Positions 53,208 through 62,704 are shown, counted from the stretch's first letter. The stretch is DNA of 64,000 nt from CAYLPJ01 sp964385465 (GCA_964385465.1 CAYLPJ010000011.1:1-64000); one strand, 5' to 3'. Numbers and translations: made by a program. The notes: generated by a model from the letters alone, not told the origin.

Positions 53208-55496
53208 ATGGCCGAGATCGACGATTACGGGCGATTCGATGACGAGGCGGGATGTTTTGAACTTCGGCACGAGCCGCCGCGGAAGTGGGTGAACCTGCAC
53301 ACCAGCCGGATCGGGGAGCACGAAGTCTATGCCGAGATCACCAACATCGGCGACGGCCATACGTGGGTCCGCGACGGCGAAGGCCGCAAGTGCGTCCTGG
53401 TCGGCTACGATGCCAAGGCCCTGTTCGTCCGCGACGAGGACACCGGCGAGGCATTCTGCCCGTGGGGGGCCCCGGCGCCGCGGGCCGTCGAGGACCGCGT
53501 CTGCCGGTACCACGCGGGCAAGACCGAGACGGCCGGCACGTGCGACCGGCTGCGGGTCACGCACAGGGTTTTCGTCCCGGCCGACGTGGTCGCCGAGGCG
53601 TGGACGGCCACGATCGAGAACCTGGCCGACCGCCCGCGGCGCGTGAGCGTGTTCGCCTACGCGGTGTTCCAGCTCACCGGCTGCGACGCCGAAGGCCGGG
53701 GCATCGGCAAGGACAACTACGCCGAGGTGCACCCGGAGATCTGCGGCGTGCTGGTGACCAACCGGAACGTTTTCGTGCCCACCGACCGCTATCACGGCTA
53801 CCTGGTGACACTCCAGGCACAAGCGTACCGGGGCGGCAGCGGCTACCGAGACAACGTCACCCGCAGCGAATTCTGCCTGTCCACTCCGAAGCTGCTGTGG
53901 GGCTGGGACGCCGACAATGCGCCCGGCTTCGGACCCGACTGCTGCGGGCTGGTGCAGGTAACGCTCGACGTGCCCCCCGCCGGGCGGGCGCGGGCGGACT
54001 TCCTGCTCGGCCAGGCCACGGGCGTCGAGGAGGTCGCCGCCATCCGGCAGAGGGTCACCCCCGACGCCCTCGACGCGATGTGCGACGTGCAGGTCGCCTT
54101 CGAGCGCAGGCGGAGCGAGGCCTTCGGCGTCCGCACCGGCCATCGCAACGCCGACGCGATGATGAACCATTTCGTCAAGAAGCAGCTCACGAGCTACCTG
54201 ATCAACAAGAGCGGCTTCCGCGACAACCTCCAGGTGGACAACGCGATCTGCCTGTTTGACCCCCCGACGGCCGAGGCGAACCTGCTGCGGGCGCTGGCGT
54301 CGCAGTGGCCGAACGGCTCGGCGCCGCACGGCTTCCGCCCGCTGAACCGCCTCCAGTACGCCGACAAGCCGGCGTGGATCATGCTTGCAGTGCCCGGGCT
54401 CGTCGAGGAGACCGGCGACCTGACGCTGCTGGACCGCGACGTGCCGTTCTTCGAGAGCGACGAGACGGGCACGGTCTGGGAGCACATGCTGCGGGCCATG
54501 CGGTTCCTCGCCGGCGACCTCGGCGCCCACGGGCTGTGCAACCAGCACCACGCCGATTGGAACGACGGGCTCGAGGCCACCGCCGAGGCCGGCGAGCGCG
54601 AGAGCGTCATGGTCACCCAGCAGCTCTGCTTCGGCCTGCGGCGCGTGGCGGCCCTGGCCGAGGCGCGCGCGGACGCCGGCGTCGCCGACGAGGCCCGCCA
54701 GCGATACGCCGAGTTCGCCAAGCGGCTCAACGACGTCGCCTGGGACGGGCGGTGGTACGTGCGGACCCTCTGCGGCGACGGCTACCGCATCGGCTCGGCC
54801 GAGAACGACGAGGGCAAGATCTTCCTCAACACCCAGAGCTGGGCCGTGCTGAGCGGCACCGCCCCGGCCGAGCGGGCGGCGGCGTGCATGAAGGCCGTCG
54901 ACGAGTTGCTGACCGAGGATGTCGGTTACCGCATCTGCTTCCCGCCGTTCAGCGAGTACGACCCTCGCGTGGGACGGATGAGCAACTCCATGCCCGGGCA
55001 CGTGGAGAACGGCGGCTGCTACTGCCATGCCGCCGGCTTCAAGGGCGTGGCGGACTGCATCCTCGGCCGGGCTGAGAAGGCCTGGGAGACCTTCGTCCGC
55101 ACCGTGCCCGACAGCCCCGAGAACCCCGTCAGCCAGTCGCTGGCCGAGCCGTTCAGCTTCACGAATTCCTACTCCACCGTCCCGTGGGCGTACGGGCGCA
55201 GCGGGTACCCCTGGCGGACGGGCACGGCCGGGTGGTTCACGGTGCTGCTGGTCGAGCACATTCTCGGCGCCCGCAGGGGGCTGGGCGGGCTGGTAATGGA
55301 CCCGTGCCTGCCGGCGTCGATCCCGTCGGCGCACGTGCGTCGGACGTTCCGCGGCGCGGTCTACGAGATCGACCTGGACAACACGGCCAGGCGCTGCAAG
55401 GGTGCGACGGCGGTCTCCTGCGACGGCTCGCCCGTCGAGGGCAACGTCCTGCCGCTCTTCGACGGCGGAACGCACGAGGTGAAGGTGGTGATCTGA
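53208..55496 (+). CDS. GH94-like glycoside phosphorylase 2
   Basis: 762 residues with an AAAGGA site before ATG 53208. The layout is the same as in its upstream neighbour: a beta-sandwich, then a barrel with HADWNDGLEAT (general acid Asp453). The segment equal to GYRDSHQD in the first enzyme reads GFRDNLQVDNAI here, so the phosphate or acceptor side differs. The two genes are diverged, not a recent duplication. They probably handle different linkages or chain ends of one beta-glycan. Confidence 0.83.
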   Translation: MAEIDDYGRFDDEAGCFELRHEPPRKWVNLHTSRIGEHEVYAEITNIGDGHTWVRDGEGRKCVLVGYDAKALFVRDEDTGEAFCPWGAPAPRAVEDRVCRYHAGKTETAGTCDRLRVTHRVFVPADVVAEAWTATIENLADRPRRVSVFAYAVFQLTGCDAEGRGIGKDNYAEVHPEICGVLVTNRNVFVPTDRYHGYLVTLQAQAYRGGSGYRDNVTRSEFCLSTPKLLWGWDADNAPGFGPDCCGLVQVTLDVPPAGRARADFLLGQATGVEEVAAIRQRVTPDALDAMCDVQVAFERRRSEAFGVRTGHRNADAMMNHFVKKQLTSYLINKSGFRDNLQVDNAICLFDPPTAEANLLRALASQWPNGSAPHGFRPLNRLQYADKPAWIMLAVPGLVEETGDLTLLDRDVPFFESDETGTVWEHMLRAMRFLAGDLGAHGLCNQHHADWNDGLEATAEAGERESVMVTQQLCFGLRRVAALAEARADAGVADEARQRYAEFAKRLNDVAWDGRWYVRTLCGDGYRIGSAENDEGKIFLNTQSWAVLSGTAPAERAAACMKAVDELLTEDVGYRICFPPFSEYDPRVGRMSNSMPGHVENGGCYCHAAGFKGVADCILGRAEKAWETFVRTVPDSPENPVSQSLAEPFSFTNSYSTVPWAYGRSGYPWRTGTAGWFTVLLVEHILGARRGLGGLVMDPCLPASIPSAHVRRTFRGAVYEIDLDNTARRCKGATAVSCDGSPVEGNVLPLFDGGTHEVKVVI

Positions 55497-55521
55497 CGCC
55501 GCCGGGAAAGGACCAGGCCCC

Positions 55522-58053
55522 ATGGCGATTCGTGACGTGATGCATCGGGACCACCGGCCGCGAAGCGGCGTGGCGCTGGGCGGGATCGGCACCGGGTCGG
55601 TGGAGCTGCGCAAGGACGGCATCTTCCGCAACGTCTGGCTGTTCAACAACGAGCCGTACGGCACGGGCCCGGCGCTGACCTGGCCGGAGGACTCCATGCT
55701 GTTCTTCCTGGTCCGCTACCGCGTGGCCGGGCAGACCCCGCGGCTGAAGCTGCTCCAGATCGGCGACGGCATCCACGCCGGGGCCATCGAGTGCCCGCAC
55801 TACATCTTCCCGTGGCTGACGTGCGTGGACCGCATCGACTACGAGGCCGCGTACCCCCACGCCCGGCTGACCTTCGCCGACGCGGACATGCCGCTGAACG
55901 TCGAGCTGGACGCCTGGTCGCCGTTCATCCCCCACGACGTGGACGCCAGCAGCATCCCGGCGGTGTTCTTCAACATCCGCGTCCGCTCGCGCACCAGCCG
56001 TCGCGTGGACGTGATGCTGCTGGCCTCCATGCGGAACGCCTGCGGCTACGACCGTGCCGAAAAGCTCTACACCACCGACATCCTCGACGCCGGCGCCGGC
56101 TGCGGCGTGCAGATGTCCTGCGAGGGCATGGACACCGCCGCATCGAGCTGGGGCACGCAGGTGCTGGCCTCGCTGGGGCGCGGCTCGACCTACTACGCCG
56201 GCTGGGAGCACCTCCACCCCTACTACCAGGTCGTCCTGGACAGCGACCGCCTCCCCGACGTCGACGACACCGACGGGCGGAACATCCTCGACAAGGCCAC
56301 CGGCAAGCGGCGGGCGATGGCGCGGCTGTTCAGCACGGTGGCGGCCAGCAAGCGCCTGACCCGCCGCGGCGCGGGGATGGAAACCACGTTCCTGATGACT
56401 TGGCATTTCCCGAACCTCTACGCCAGCGGCGCCGCCGAGCAGCGCAGCGGCGGCCGGGCCGCCGCCAAGCCGCGCCTGGAAGGCCACGACTACGCCAACC
56501 GCTTCGCCGACGCCGCCGGGGTCATGCGCCACGCCGCCGCCAACCGCCGTGACCTGCGCGCCCGGACCGACGGCTTCCTGGCAGACTACTTCGACTCCAC
56601 GCTGCCGACCTCCGTCCTCGAGCAGGTCCACTCCCACCTCAACACCTTCGCCACCAGCAGTTGGCTGACCAGAGACCGCAACTTCGGCATCCAGGAGGGC
56701 ATGCTCCCGGACGCCAAACGCGGGCCGCTGGCGACCATCGACGTCGGCATGTACGGCAGCGTCGCCACGGCCGCGCTGTTCCCCGAGCTCGACAAGCAGA
56801 TGATTCGCGCCCACCAGCGGCTGCGGAACGCCGAGACCGGCAGCATCTGCCACGGCATCGACCGGGACTTCACCACCCACGACGTCCGCGAGGCCGTCAC
56901 CGAGCGGCTGGACCTGCCCAGCCAGTACGTGCTGATGGCCCTGCGGGGGTACTTCTGGACCGGCGACGAGGACTACCTCCGCGAGGTCTGGCCCTCGGTG
57001 ACCGCGGCGCTGGAGTACGTCCTTCGCGACCGCGACGCCAACGGCGACCTCCTGCCCGACATGGAGGGCGTCATGTGCACCTACGACAACTTCCCCATGT
57101 ACGGGGCCGCCGCGTTCATCGGGTCGCTCTGGCTGGCGGCGCTGGCCTATGCGGCCGAGGCGGCGAAGGCGGTCGGCGACGGCGCCGCGGCCGAACGGTA
57201 CGCGGACATCCGCCGCAAGGCCACGCCGGTGTTCGAGGCGAAGCTGTGGAACGGCGACTACTACCGGTTGTGGAACGACGAAGGCGGCGAGGTCGGCGGC
57301 GTGGACGAGGGCTGCCTGACCGACCAGTTGATGGGCCAATGGGCGATGCACTTCGTCGGGCTGGGTGACGTCGTCCGCCCTTCGCGGGTGCGCAAGGCGC
57401 TGCGGTCGATCCTGCGGATGAGCTTCAAGCCCTGGGGGCTGGTCAACTGCCGCTGGCCCGGCGAGACGTTCCTCCACCCCGTCGAGGACTCCTGCTGGGT
57501 GGACCAGGCCAACACGTGCTGGACCGGCGTGGAGCTGGAGTTCGCCTCGCTGCTGATCTACGAGGGCCTCGTCCGCGAGGGCCTGGCCGTGGTCGAGAAC
57601 GTCGACGCCCGCTACCGCAAGGCCGGGCTGTACTGGGACCACCAGGAGTTCGGCGGGCACTACTACCGCCCGATGAGCTCGTGGGCGATCCTCCAGGCCC
57701 TCGCCGGGCAGAGCATCGCCGCCGGGCGGTTCACCTTCGACCCCCGCCTCGACGAGCCCGACCAGAAGCTGCTGTTCACCTTCGACGGCGGGTGGGGGCA
57801 CTACGTCCGCAAGGCCGGCAAGGACCGCGAAACCGTCGAGCTCGCGGTCCGAAGCGGGCGGCTGCGCTGCGGGGAGCTGGCGCTCGGCCTGGCCGGTGCC
57901 GCGGCGGGGCGCGTCCGTGTGCGAGCGAGGGGCAAGGCGATGAAGCGCGCCCGCTACGACACGGCCGAATGCGACGGCAGGCTGCTGGTGCGCTTCCGGC
58001 GGCCGGTGAGCGTGGCGGCAGGCAGATCGCTACGGGTGACGGTCTCGCGGTAG
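55522..58053 (+). CDS. GH116-family beta-glycosidase (GBA2-like)
   Basis: 843 residues with AAAGGA upstream and no signal peptide. The N-terminal domain opens with the family's SGVALGGIGTGSVEL, and the (alpha/alpha)6 catalytic domain holds CTYDNFPMYG and CLTDQLMGQWA, the region of the acid/base aspartate. GH116 members are beta-glucosidases, beta-xylosidases and glucosylceramidases. It follows the second phosphorylase by 25 bases and would complete intracellular breakdown of beta-linked sugars. Confidence 0.88.
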   Translation: MAIRDVMHRDHRPRSGVALGGIGTGSVELRKDGIFRNVWLFNNEPYGTGPALTWPEDSMLFFLVRYRVAGQTPRLKLLQIGDGIHAGAIECPHYIFPWLTCVDRIDYEAAYPHARLTFADADMPLNVELDAWSPFIPHDVDASSIPAVFFNIRVRSRTSRRVDVMLLASMRNACGYDRAEKLYTTDILDAGAGCGVQMSCEGMDTAASSWGTQVLASLGRGSTYYAGWEHLHPYYQVVLDSDRLPDVDDTDGRNILDKATGKRRAMARLFSTVAASKRLTRRGAGMETTFLMTWHFPNLYASGAAEQRSGGRAAAKPRLEGHDYANRFADAAGVMRHAAANRRDLRARTDGFLADYFDSTLPTSVLEQVHSHLNTFATSSWLTRDRNFGIQEGMLPDAKRGPLATIDVGMYGSVATAALFPELDKQMIRAHQRLRNAETGSICHGIDRDFTTHDVREAVTERLDLPSQYVLMALRGYFWTGDEDYLREVWPSVTAALEYVLRDRDANGDLLPDMEGVMCTYDNFPMYGAAAFIGSLWLAALAYAAEAAKAVGDGAAAERYADIRRKATPVFEAKLWNGDYYRLWNDEGGEVGGVDEGCLTDQLMGQWAMHFVGLGDVVRPSRVRKALRSILRMSFKPWGLVNCRWPGETFLHPVEDSCWVDQANTCWTGVELEFASLLIYEGLVREGLAVVENVDARYRKAGLYWDHQEFGGHYYRPMSSWAILQALAGQSIAAGRFTFDPRLDEPDQKLLFTFDGGWGHYVRKAGKDRETVELAVRSGRLRCGELALGLAGAAAGRVRVRARGKAMKRARYDTAECDGRLLVRFRRPVSVAAGRSLRVTVSR

Positions 58054-58155
58054 GTTCTTCCTTCCCTTGCGGGCGCGCGGGGTGTATGAATGGAGGGCTC
58101 CCGGTGGCGTGGGCTTCCGGGTCTCGCCTCACGCCGCCGGAAAGCCGTCGAGGGC

Positions 58156-59514
58156 ATGGAGAGGAACTTCACCGACAAGCCGTTCACACCCGCACGCTGG
58201 CCGTTCTTCTACGGCTGGGCCGTGCTGGGCTTCGGCACGCTCGGGCTGCTGGCCAGCGCGCCGGGGCAAACCATCGGCGTCTCGACGTTCACCGACCACC
58301 TGATCGAGGCGCTGGGCCTCAGCCGCGCGGACCTTTCGATGGCCTACATGTTCGGGACCATCGGCAGCTCGCTGCTGCTGGCCCAAGCGGGGAAGGTCTA
58401 CGACCGCTTCGGCGCCCGCGTCGTCACGCCGGTCACCTGCGTGCTGCTGGGCGGCGTGCTCGTCGGGCTCAGCCAGTGCGACCGCATCGCCCGGGGCCTC
58501 GCCGCCGCATCGGGCCTCCACGGCGCCACCGTCGCCTTCGCCGTCATGCTCGTGGGCTTTTTCGCCCTGCGTTTCACCGGCCAGGGAGTCCTGGCCATGA
58601 CCAGCAGGAACATGGTCCTCAAGTGGTTCGAGCGCCACCGCGGCCTCGCCGTGGGCATCAGCGGCGTGTTCGTCTCCCTGGGCTTCTCGATGACGCCACG
58701 GCTCTTCGACGCCATGATCGAGGCCTGGTCCTGGCGCGGGGCCTGGCTGGCGGCCGCGGGGGGCATCGGCGTGGGCGTCGCGGCCGTGGCGGTGATCTTC
58801 TTCCGCGACGAGCCGGAGGCCTGCGGCCTGCTGCCCGACGGCGATGCCCCGCCCGAGCCCGGCGACGGCGGCGGGGACGGCCCGCAGGTTCACCCCCTCC
58901 GCCAGTTCACGCTCCCCGAGGCGCGGCGGTGCTTCGGGTTCTGGGCCTTCGCCCTGGCCATCGCCATCTTCGGGCTCTTCGTCACCGGGCTGATGTTCCA
59001 CGTCGAGAGCATCTTCCGCGAGGCCGGCATGAGCAAGGCCGTCGCGCTGAGCATCTTCCTGCCCACCTCGCTGACCAGCGTCTCGGTCCGCCTGATCGCC
59101 GGATGGATCAGCGACCACATCCGCCTGAAGTACCTGCTGATCGTCCAGTTGCTCGGCCTGGCCTGCGGGATGGTGGGATTCATCTACCTCTCGGCCGGGT
59201 GGACGCGGTGGCTGATCGTCGCCGGGGACGGCGTCTGCGTGGCCATGGTCGGCCTGCTCAGCGGCGTGGTCTGGCCGCGGTTCTTCGGGCGAAAGCACCT
59301 CGGGGCCATCAGCGGAATGGCGATGTCGCTGACGGTCTTCGCCAGCGCCATCGGCCCGTTCCTCTTCGCCCAGAGCCTCCGCTGGACCGGCTCCTACCGC
59401 CCCGCAGGCTGGACCTGCCTGGCCGTCGTCGCCCCCCTCCTCATCGCCGCCTGGTGGGCCAACAACCCCCAACACAAGAAGCCCGACACCCCGCAGGACG
59501 AAAGGGCCGGATGA
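58156..59514 (+). CDS. Major facilitator superfamily permease
   Basis: 452 residues with about 12 membrane helices from MERNFTDKP (ATG 58156, weak GAGG site); an ATG at 58090 would add 22 unhelpful residues. Loop 2-3 carries QAGKVYDRFGARVV, the MFS signature, and the central loop (about 230-260) is acidic and Gly-rich. It resembles the oxalate/formate and monocarboxylate-type group, but its place at the end of a beta-glycoside operon suggests sugar or oligosaccharide import. Confidence 0.85.
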   Translation: MERNFTDKPFTPARWPFFYGWAVLGFGTLGLLASAPGQTIGVSTFTDHLIEALGLSRADLSMAYMFGTIGSSLLLAQAGKVYDRFGARVVTPVTCVLLGGVLVGLSQCDRIARGLAAASGLHGATVAFAVMLVGFFALRFTGQGVLAMTSRNMVLKWFERHRGLAVGISGVFVSLGFSMTPRLFDAMIEAWSWRGAWLAAAGGIGVGVAAVAVIFFRDEPEACGLLPDGDAPPEPGDGGGDGPQVHPLRQFTLPEARRCFGFWAFALAIAIFGLFVTGLMFHVESIFREAGMSKAVALSIFLPTSLTSVSVRLIAGWISDHIRLKYLLIVQLLGLACGMVGFIYLSAGWTRWLIVAGDGVCVAMVGLLSGVVWPRFFGRKHLGAISGMAMSLTVFASAIGPFLFAQSLRWTGSYRPAGWTCLAVVAPLLIAAWWANNPQHKKPDTPQDERAG

Positions 59515-59982
59515 CCGGCAGATCGCCCCCCCGGCCAGCCCCCACCAGACGCCTCTGGACAAAGAACCAGGCCCCCGGGGAGCGCCGGAGGCCTGGCTGG
59601 GAGAGAAAGCGTGTTGGGCATGCACAGGCAAGCATGCGGACACGCACAGGCACGTTGTCAGAGCAGACGCGCTCGGCCGGCCGGCGGCCCGGGGCTGCAC
59701 CCCAAGCACCACAGAGCGCCTCCCGCTGTCGCGGCGGAAGAGGCCCGATCCCAAACCCGGGCTTCGCGGAAGAACCCTCGCTGTCTCCGGCGACATCTGC
59801 TGTCATGTTCGAGGCCGGCGGGCCGTCCCGCCCTGCCTCAGGCTCACGGGAGACCCTACCGACCGATGGTTAAGCCCGCGTGAGCCCCGGCGGAAGAACC
59901 GGATAAGATCAACTCCTGCAATAGCTTATGCGGAAATCCCCTTACGTGCGATCAGAGGATGCCCGCACGACCTCGCAATCCC
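59515..59982. other. 468-bp gap between the MFS gene and the metallophosphoesterase gene
   Basis: No gene is supported. It holds the hairpin at 59567-59596, two GCATGC hexamers 8 bases apart near 59620-59640, and a less GC-rich stretch around 59890-59950 containing AATCCCCTTACG and, about 45 bases on, AATCCCTTACGG. It lies between two convergent genes. Confidence 0.5.
59567..59596. terminator. GC-rich hairpin, possible bidirectional terminator
   Basis: CCAGGCC (59567-59573) pairs with GGCCTGG (59590-59596), with an inner CCGG/CCGG pairing and a short loop. Read on the minus strand it is followed by TTCTTTG. It lies 52 bases after the MFS stop, between convergent genes. Confidence 0.4.
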
Positions 59983-61464
59983 TTACGGCAGCAGCAGGTC
60001 GGCGACGTCCTCTCGCCCGGCGGCGGCGCGCAGCAGGTCCAGGTGCGGCTGAAACAGGCCCGACTCCCAACTCAGATGGGCATCGGAGCCGAAGGCGATC
60101 TTCACCCCGCGGCGGACGCACTCGGCGAAGAATGCCGGGTCCGGGGCGTTGATGTGGAAGTTGACCTCGGCAGCGGTGTTGGTCTCGGCCAGCAGATCAG
60201 CCAGTTCGGCGTGCAGGGCGGTGGGGATCGGCCTGGGATGCGTCCGCGAACGGAAGACGCGGAACGGATGGGCGAGCACGTCCACGCCGGCGGCGCAGAT
60301 GCGGCGGTTGGCGCGGAGGAAGGCGTCGGCGAAGGCCGCGTCGCTCGCGTTCGAGACGTCCTCGGGCAGCCAGTGGATGGCCCCGAGGATGCGGTCGGCC
60401 CACTCGCGGTCGGCGTCGTGGAGGGTCAGGTTCCCCTCGGCGTCGAGTTCGACCTCCAGGGCGGCGCGGACGAATGCGTCGCGCAGCGGCCCGACCAGCC
60501 GGCGGAACGCGGGCATCCGGGCGTTCTCGGCCCGGCGCCACAGCGACGGCTCGAAGACATGGCGCCCCTCCCAGAACGCCGCGGCGGGGCAGTACAGTTG
60601 CGGGGCATGTTCGGCGAGCACGACGCCGGCGAGGTTCAGCCGGCGGGCGCGGTCGATCTGACCCCCGGCCGAAACGTCCGTCCCGCAGTAGGCGAACTCC
60701 GTATGGGCGTGCGTGTCGACCACTCCGGCGCCGTCGGGCAGGGCGAGCGGGCGTGTCTCGACGCGGACGTCGCGGCCGTCGAGGGTGACCATCGCATAGC
60801 GGAACGGCGGATCGCGCAGGGCCGGGCCGGTGAAGTAGCTCACGCCGTCGCGGACGTTCAACGGCTGGCCTCGATGGTAATGCCCGCTGATCGACAGCAG
60901 CACGCCGGCGCGGGAGTAGTCGTCGAGCACCGCCTCGCGGTTGGTGAGCATGAAGGGGTACTCATCGTCGATCGGGGGGTTCATCGGGTTGTGCTGGAGG
61001 ACGACGAGCGGCCCGGCGGTCGCGCCGGCGGCATTGGCGAGCAGGCGCCGGTCGGCCTCGCGGCGGGTGGCGGTGCGGTCGGGGTGGAAGACGTCGTCGA
61101 AGGCGACGAAGCGGTAGCCGCAGACCTCGGTCAACCCGGCGCGGAAATCGAAGGCGTCGAACGCCAGGCCGTCGGCGTTGTCGTGATTGCCTCCGGCGAG
61201 CAGAACAGGCTTGCCGCCCGCGGCGTCGTCGACGGCGCGGCGGAGGTCGGCCAGGTCGGCGGCGGCGTGGGGCGCGGCGGCGTCTTCGATCAGGTCGCCC
61301 ATCAGCGCGACGGCGTCGAAGCCGCCGCGGAGCTGCGCGTCGGCCAAGGCGCGGCGGAGCATCTCCGCGCCGAGCGTCGGCGCGGCCGCGTTGTCGGCCC
61401 GGGCGTCGGCCTCGGGCGAGCGGGAGTCGTAGTGCACATCGGCGATGACCAGCAGGCGAAGCAC
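59983..61464 (-). CDS. Metallophosphoesterase fused to a PHP-type phosphoesterase domain
   Basis: GGAGGA seven bases upstream selects GTG 61464, giving 493 residues. Residues about 1-260 form a calcineurin-like phosphoesterase with all metal motifs in order: IADVHYD, GDLIED, GGNHDN and SGHYHRG. Residues about 265-493 form a PHP domain starting DTHAHTEFAYC, with VLAHPFR and FGSDAH later. Each half alone is a metal-dependent phosphatase or nuclease fold. Having both in one chain is uncommon and suggests sequential removal of phosphates. Cytoplasmic; substrate unknown. Confidence 0.85.
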   Translation of the reverse strand: MLRLLVIADVHYDSRSPEADARADNAAAPTLGAEMLRRALADAQLRGGFDAVALMGDLIEDAAAPHAAADLADLRRAVDDAAGGKPVLLAGGNHDNADGLAFDAFDFRAGLTEVCGYRFVAFDDVFHPDRTATRREADRRLLANAAGATAGPLVVLQHNPMNPPIDDEYPFMLTNREAVLDDYSRAGVLLSISGHYHRGQPLNVRDGVSYFTGPALRDPPFRYAMVTLDGRDVRVETRPLALPDGAGVVDTHAHTEFAYCGTDVSAGGQIDRARRLNLAGVVLAEHAPQLYCPAAAFWEGRHVFEPSLWRRAENARMPAFRRLVGPLRDAFVRAALEVELDAEGNLTLHDADREWADRILGAIHWLPEDVSNASDAAFADAFLRANRRICAAGVDVLAHPFRVFRSRTHPRPIPTALHAELADLLAETNTAAEVNFHINAPDPAFFAECVRRGVKIAFGSDAHLSWESGLFQPHLDLLRAAAGREDVADLLLP

Positions 61465-61486
61465 GGCGAAGTCCTCCGTCGCCGCG

Positions 61487-61515
61487 TTTGCCCGCGGCGG
61501 GAGAGGCACTATAAT
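61487..61515 (+). promoter_or_regulatory. Predicted trpD promoter with long leader
   Basis: TTTGCC (61487-61492) and a perfect TATAAT (61510-61515) are 17 bp apart. The leader would be about 155 bases and holds several GC hairpins, for example CCGGC-AGTCA-GCCGG near 61558-61572. No run of Trp codons for a leader peptide was seen. Confidence 0.55.
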
Positions 61516-61675
61516 GCCCGCCGCCGGCCTTTGGCCAGCAGGCAGTTCGTCCACGGCCGGCAGTCAGCCGGACGGCCGGAGTGTCGCGGCGGGCGCCGGG
61601 GTCTTCCCGGCCACGGGAAACCCGGGCAGCAGCCACCGGCCGACGCCGACGCATCCGCCCCGAAAGGAGACGACC

Positions 61676-62704
61676 ATGAGCGACACGCTGAAGCCCTCGG
61701 ACGTGCTGCGAACGGTGATGGCCGGGCAAGACCTCACGCGCGAGCAGACGCACGCCGCCTTCGGGCAGATCATGGCCGGCGAGTGGGCGCCGGCGCAGAT
61801 CTCCGCCCTGCTGGTCGCCCTGGCGGTCAAGGGCGAGTGCGTCGAGGAGATCGCCGGGGCGGCCCAGGCGATGCGGGACCACGTGGTGCCCATCGACACC
61901 GCCGGTCTGAGCGTGATCGACACCTGCGGCACCGGCGGGACGGGGCTGAGCACGTTCAACATCTCCACCGCCGCCGCCATGGTCGCCGCCGGCGCCGGGG
62001 CCCACGTGGCCAAGCACGGCAACCGGACGAACACGCGGGCCAGCGGCTCGGCCAACGTGCTGGAGGCGCTGGGGGTGAACCTTGACGCCTCGCCGGAGAC
62101 GGTCTCGGCCTGCCTGGCCGAGGCGGGCGTGTGCTTCTGCTTCGCGATCCACCACCACCCGGCCATGCGCCACGCCGGGCCGGTGCGCAAGGCGCTCGGC
62201 GTGCGGACGGTCTTCAACATCCTTGGCCCGCTGACCAACCCCGCCGGGGCCCGCGGGCAGGTGATGGGCCTGTTCCGCGCGGACCTGACCGAGACCATCG
62301 CCAACGTCCTGGGCCTGCTGGGCTGCGAGCACGCCCTCGTCGTCCACGCCGCCGACGGGCTCGACGAACTGTCCACCACGGCCGAAACGAAGATCTCCGA
62401 GCTGCGCGGCGGCAAGGTCGTCACGCAGACGGTCCAGCCGGAGGACTTCGACCTCGAGCGGGGGAGCTTCACGGACCTGCTGGTGGACTCCGCCGAGGAG
62501 TCGGCACAGGTTGTGCGGGACGTCCTGGGCGGCAAGAGAGGCCCGGCGCGGGACATCGTGCTGCTCAACGCCGCGGCCGCACTGTACGTCGCCGGCCTGA
62601 CCGAGGACATCGCCTCGGCGATCCCCCTGGCCGAGAAGTCCATCGACACCGGCGGCGGCGCCGCCGCGCTGGAGAAGCTCGTCGCGACGAGTCAGCGTGG
62701 GTAG
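61676..62704 (+). CDS. trpD: Anthranilate phosphoribosyltransferase
   Basis: AAAGGAG selects ATG 61676; the 342 residues match the usual TrpD length. The PRPP loop reads CGTGGTGLSTFNIST (84-98), with Thr89 where most enzymes have Asp (GTGGD). KHGNR (113-117), LGPLTNPA and the metal pair Asp230-Glu231 (DGLDE) are normal. TrpD joins anthranilate to PRPP in tryptophan synthesis. No other trp gene is in the window. It ends 12 bases before the convergent isomerase-like gene. Confidence 0.93.
   Translation: MSDTLKPSDVLRTVMAGQDLTREQTHAAFGQIMAGEWAPAQISALLVALAVKGECVEEIAGAAQAMRDHVVPIDTAGLSVIDTCGTGGTGLSTFNISTAAAMVAAGAGAHVAKHGNRTNTRASGSANVLEALGVNLDASPETVSACLAEAGVCFCFAIHHHPAMRHAGPVRKALGVRTVFNILGPLTNPAGARGQVMGLFRADLTETIANVLGLLGCEHALVVHAADGLDELSTTAETKISELRGGKVVTQTVQPEDFDLERGSFTDLLVDSAEESAQVVRDVLGGKRGPARDIVLLNAAAALYVAGLTEDIASAIPLAEKSIDTGGGAAALEKLVATSQRG

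Noticed and set aside
59610..59950. Short repeats (GCATGC pair, AATCCCcTTACG pair) as a CRISPR or att site
   Set aside because: Only two copies each, very short, no regular spacers, and no integrase or cas gene.
61516..61675. Trp attenuator or T-box in the trpD leader
   Set aside because: Hairpins exist but there is no Trp-codon leader peptide, no T-tract terminator and no T-box consensus.
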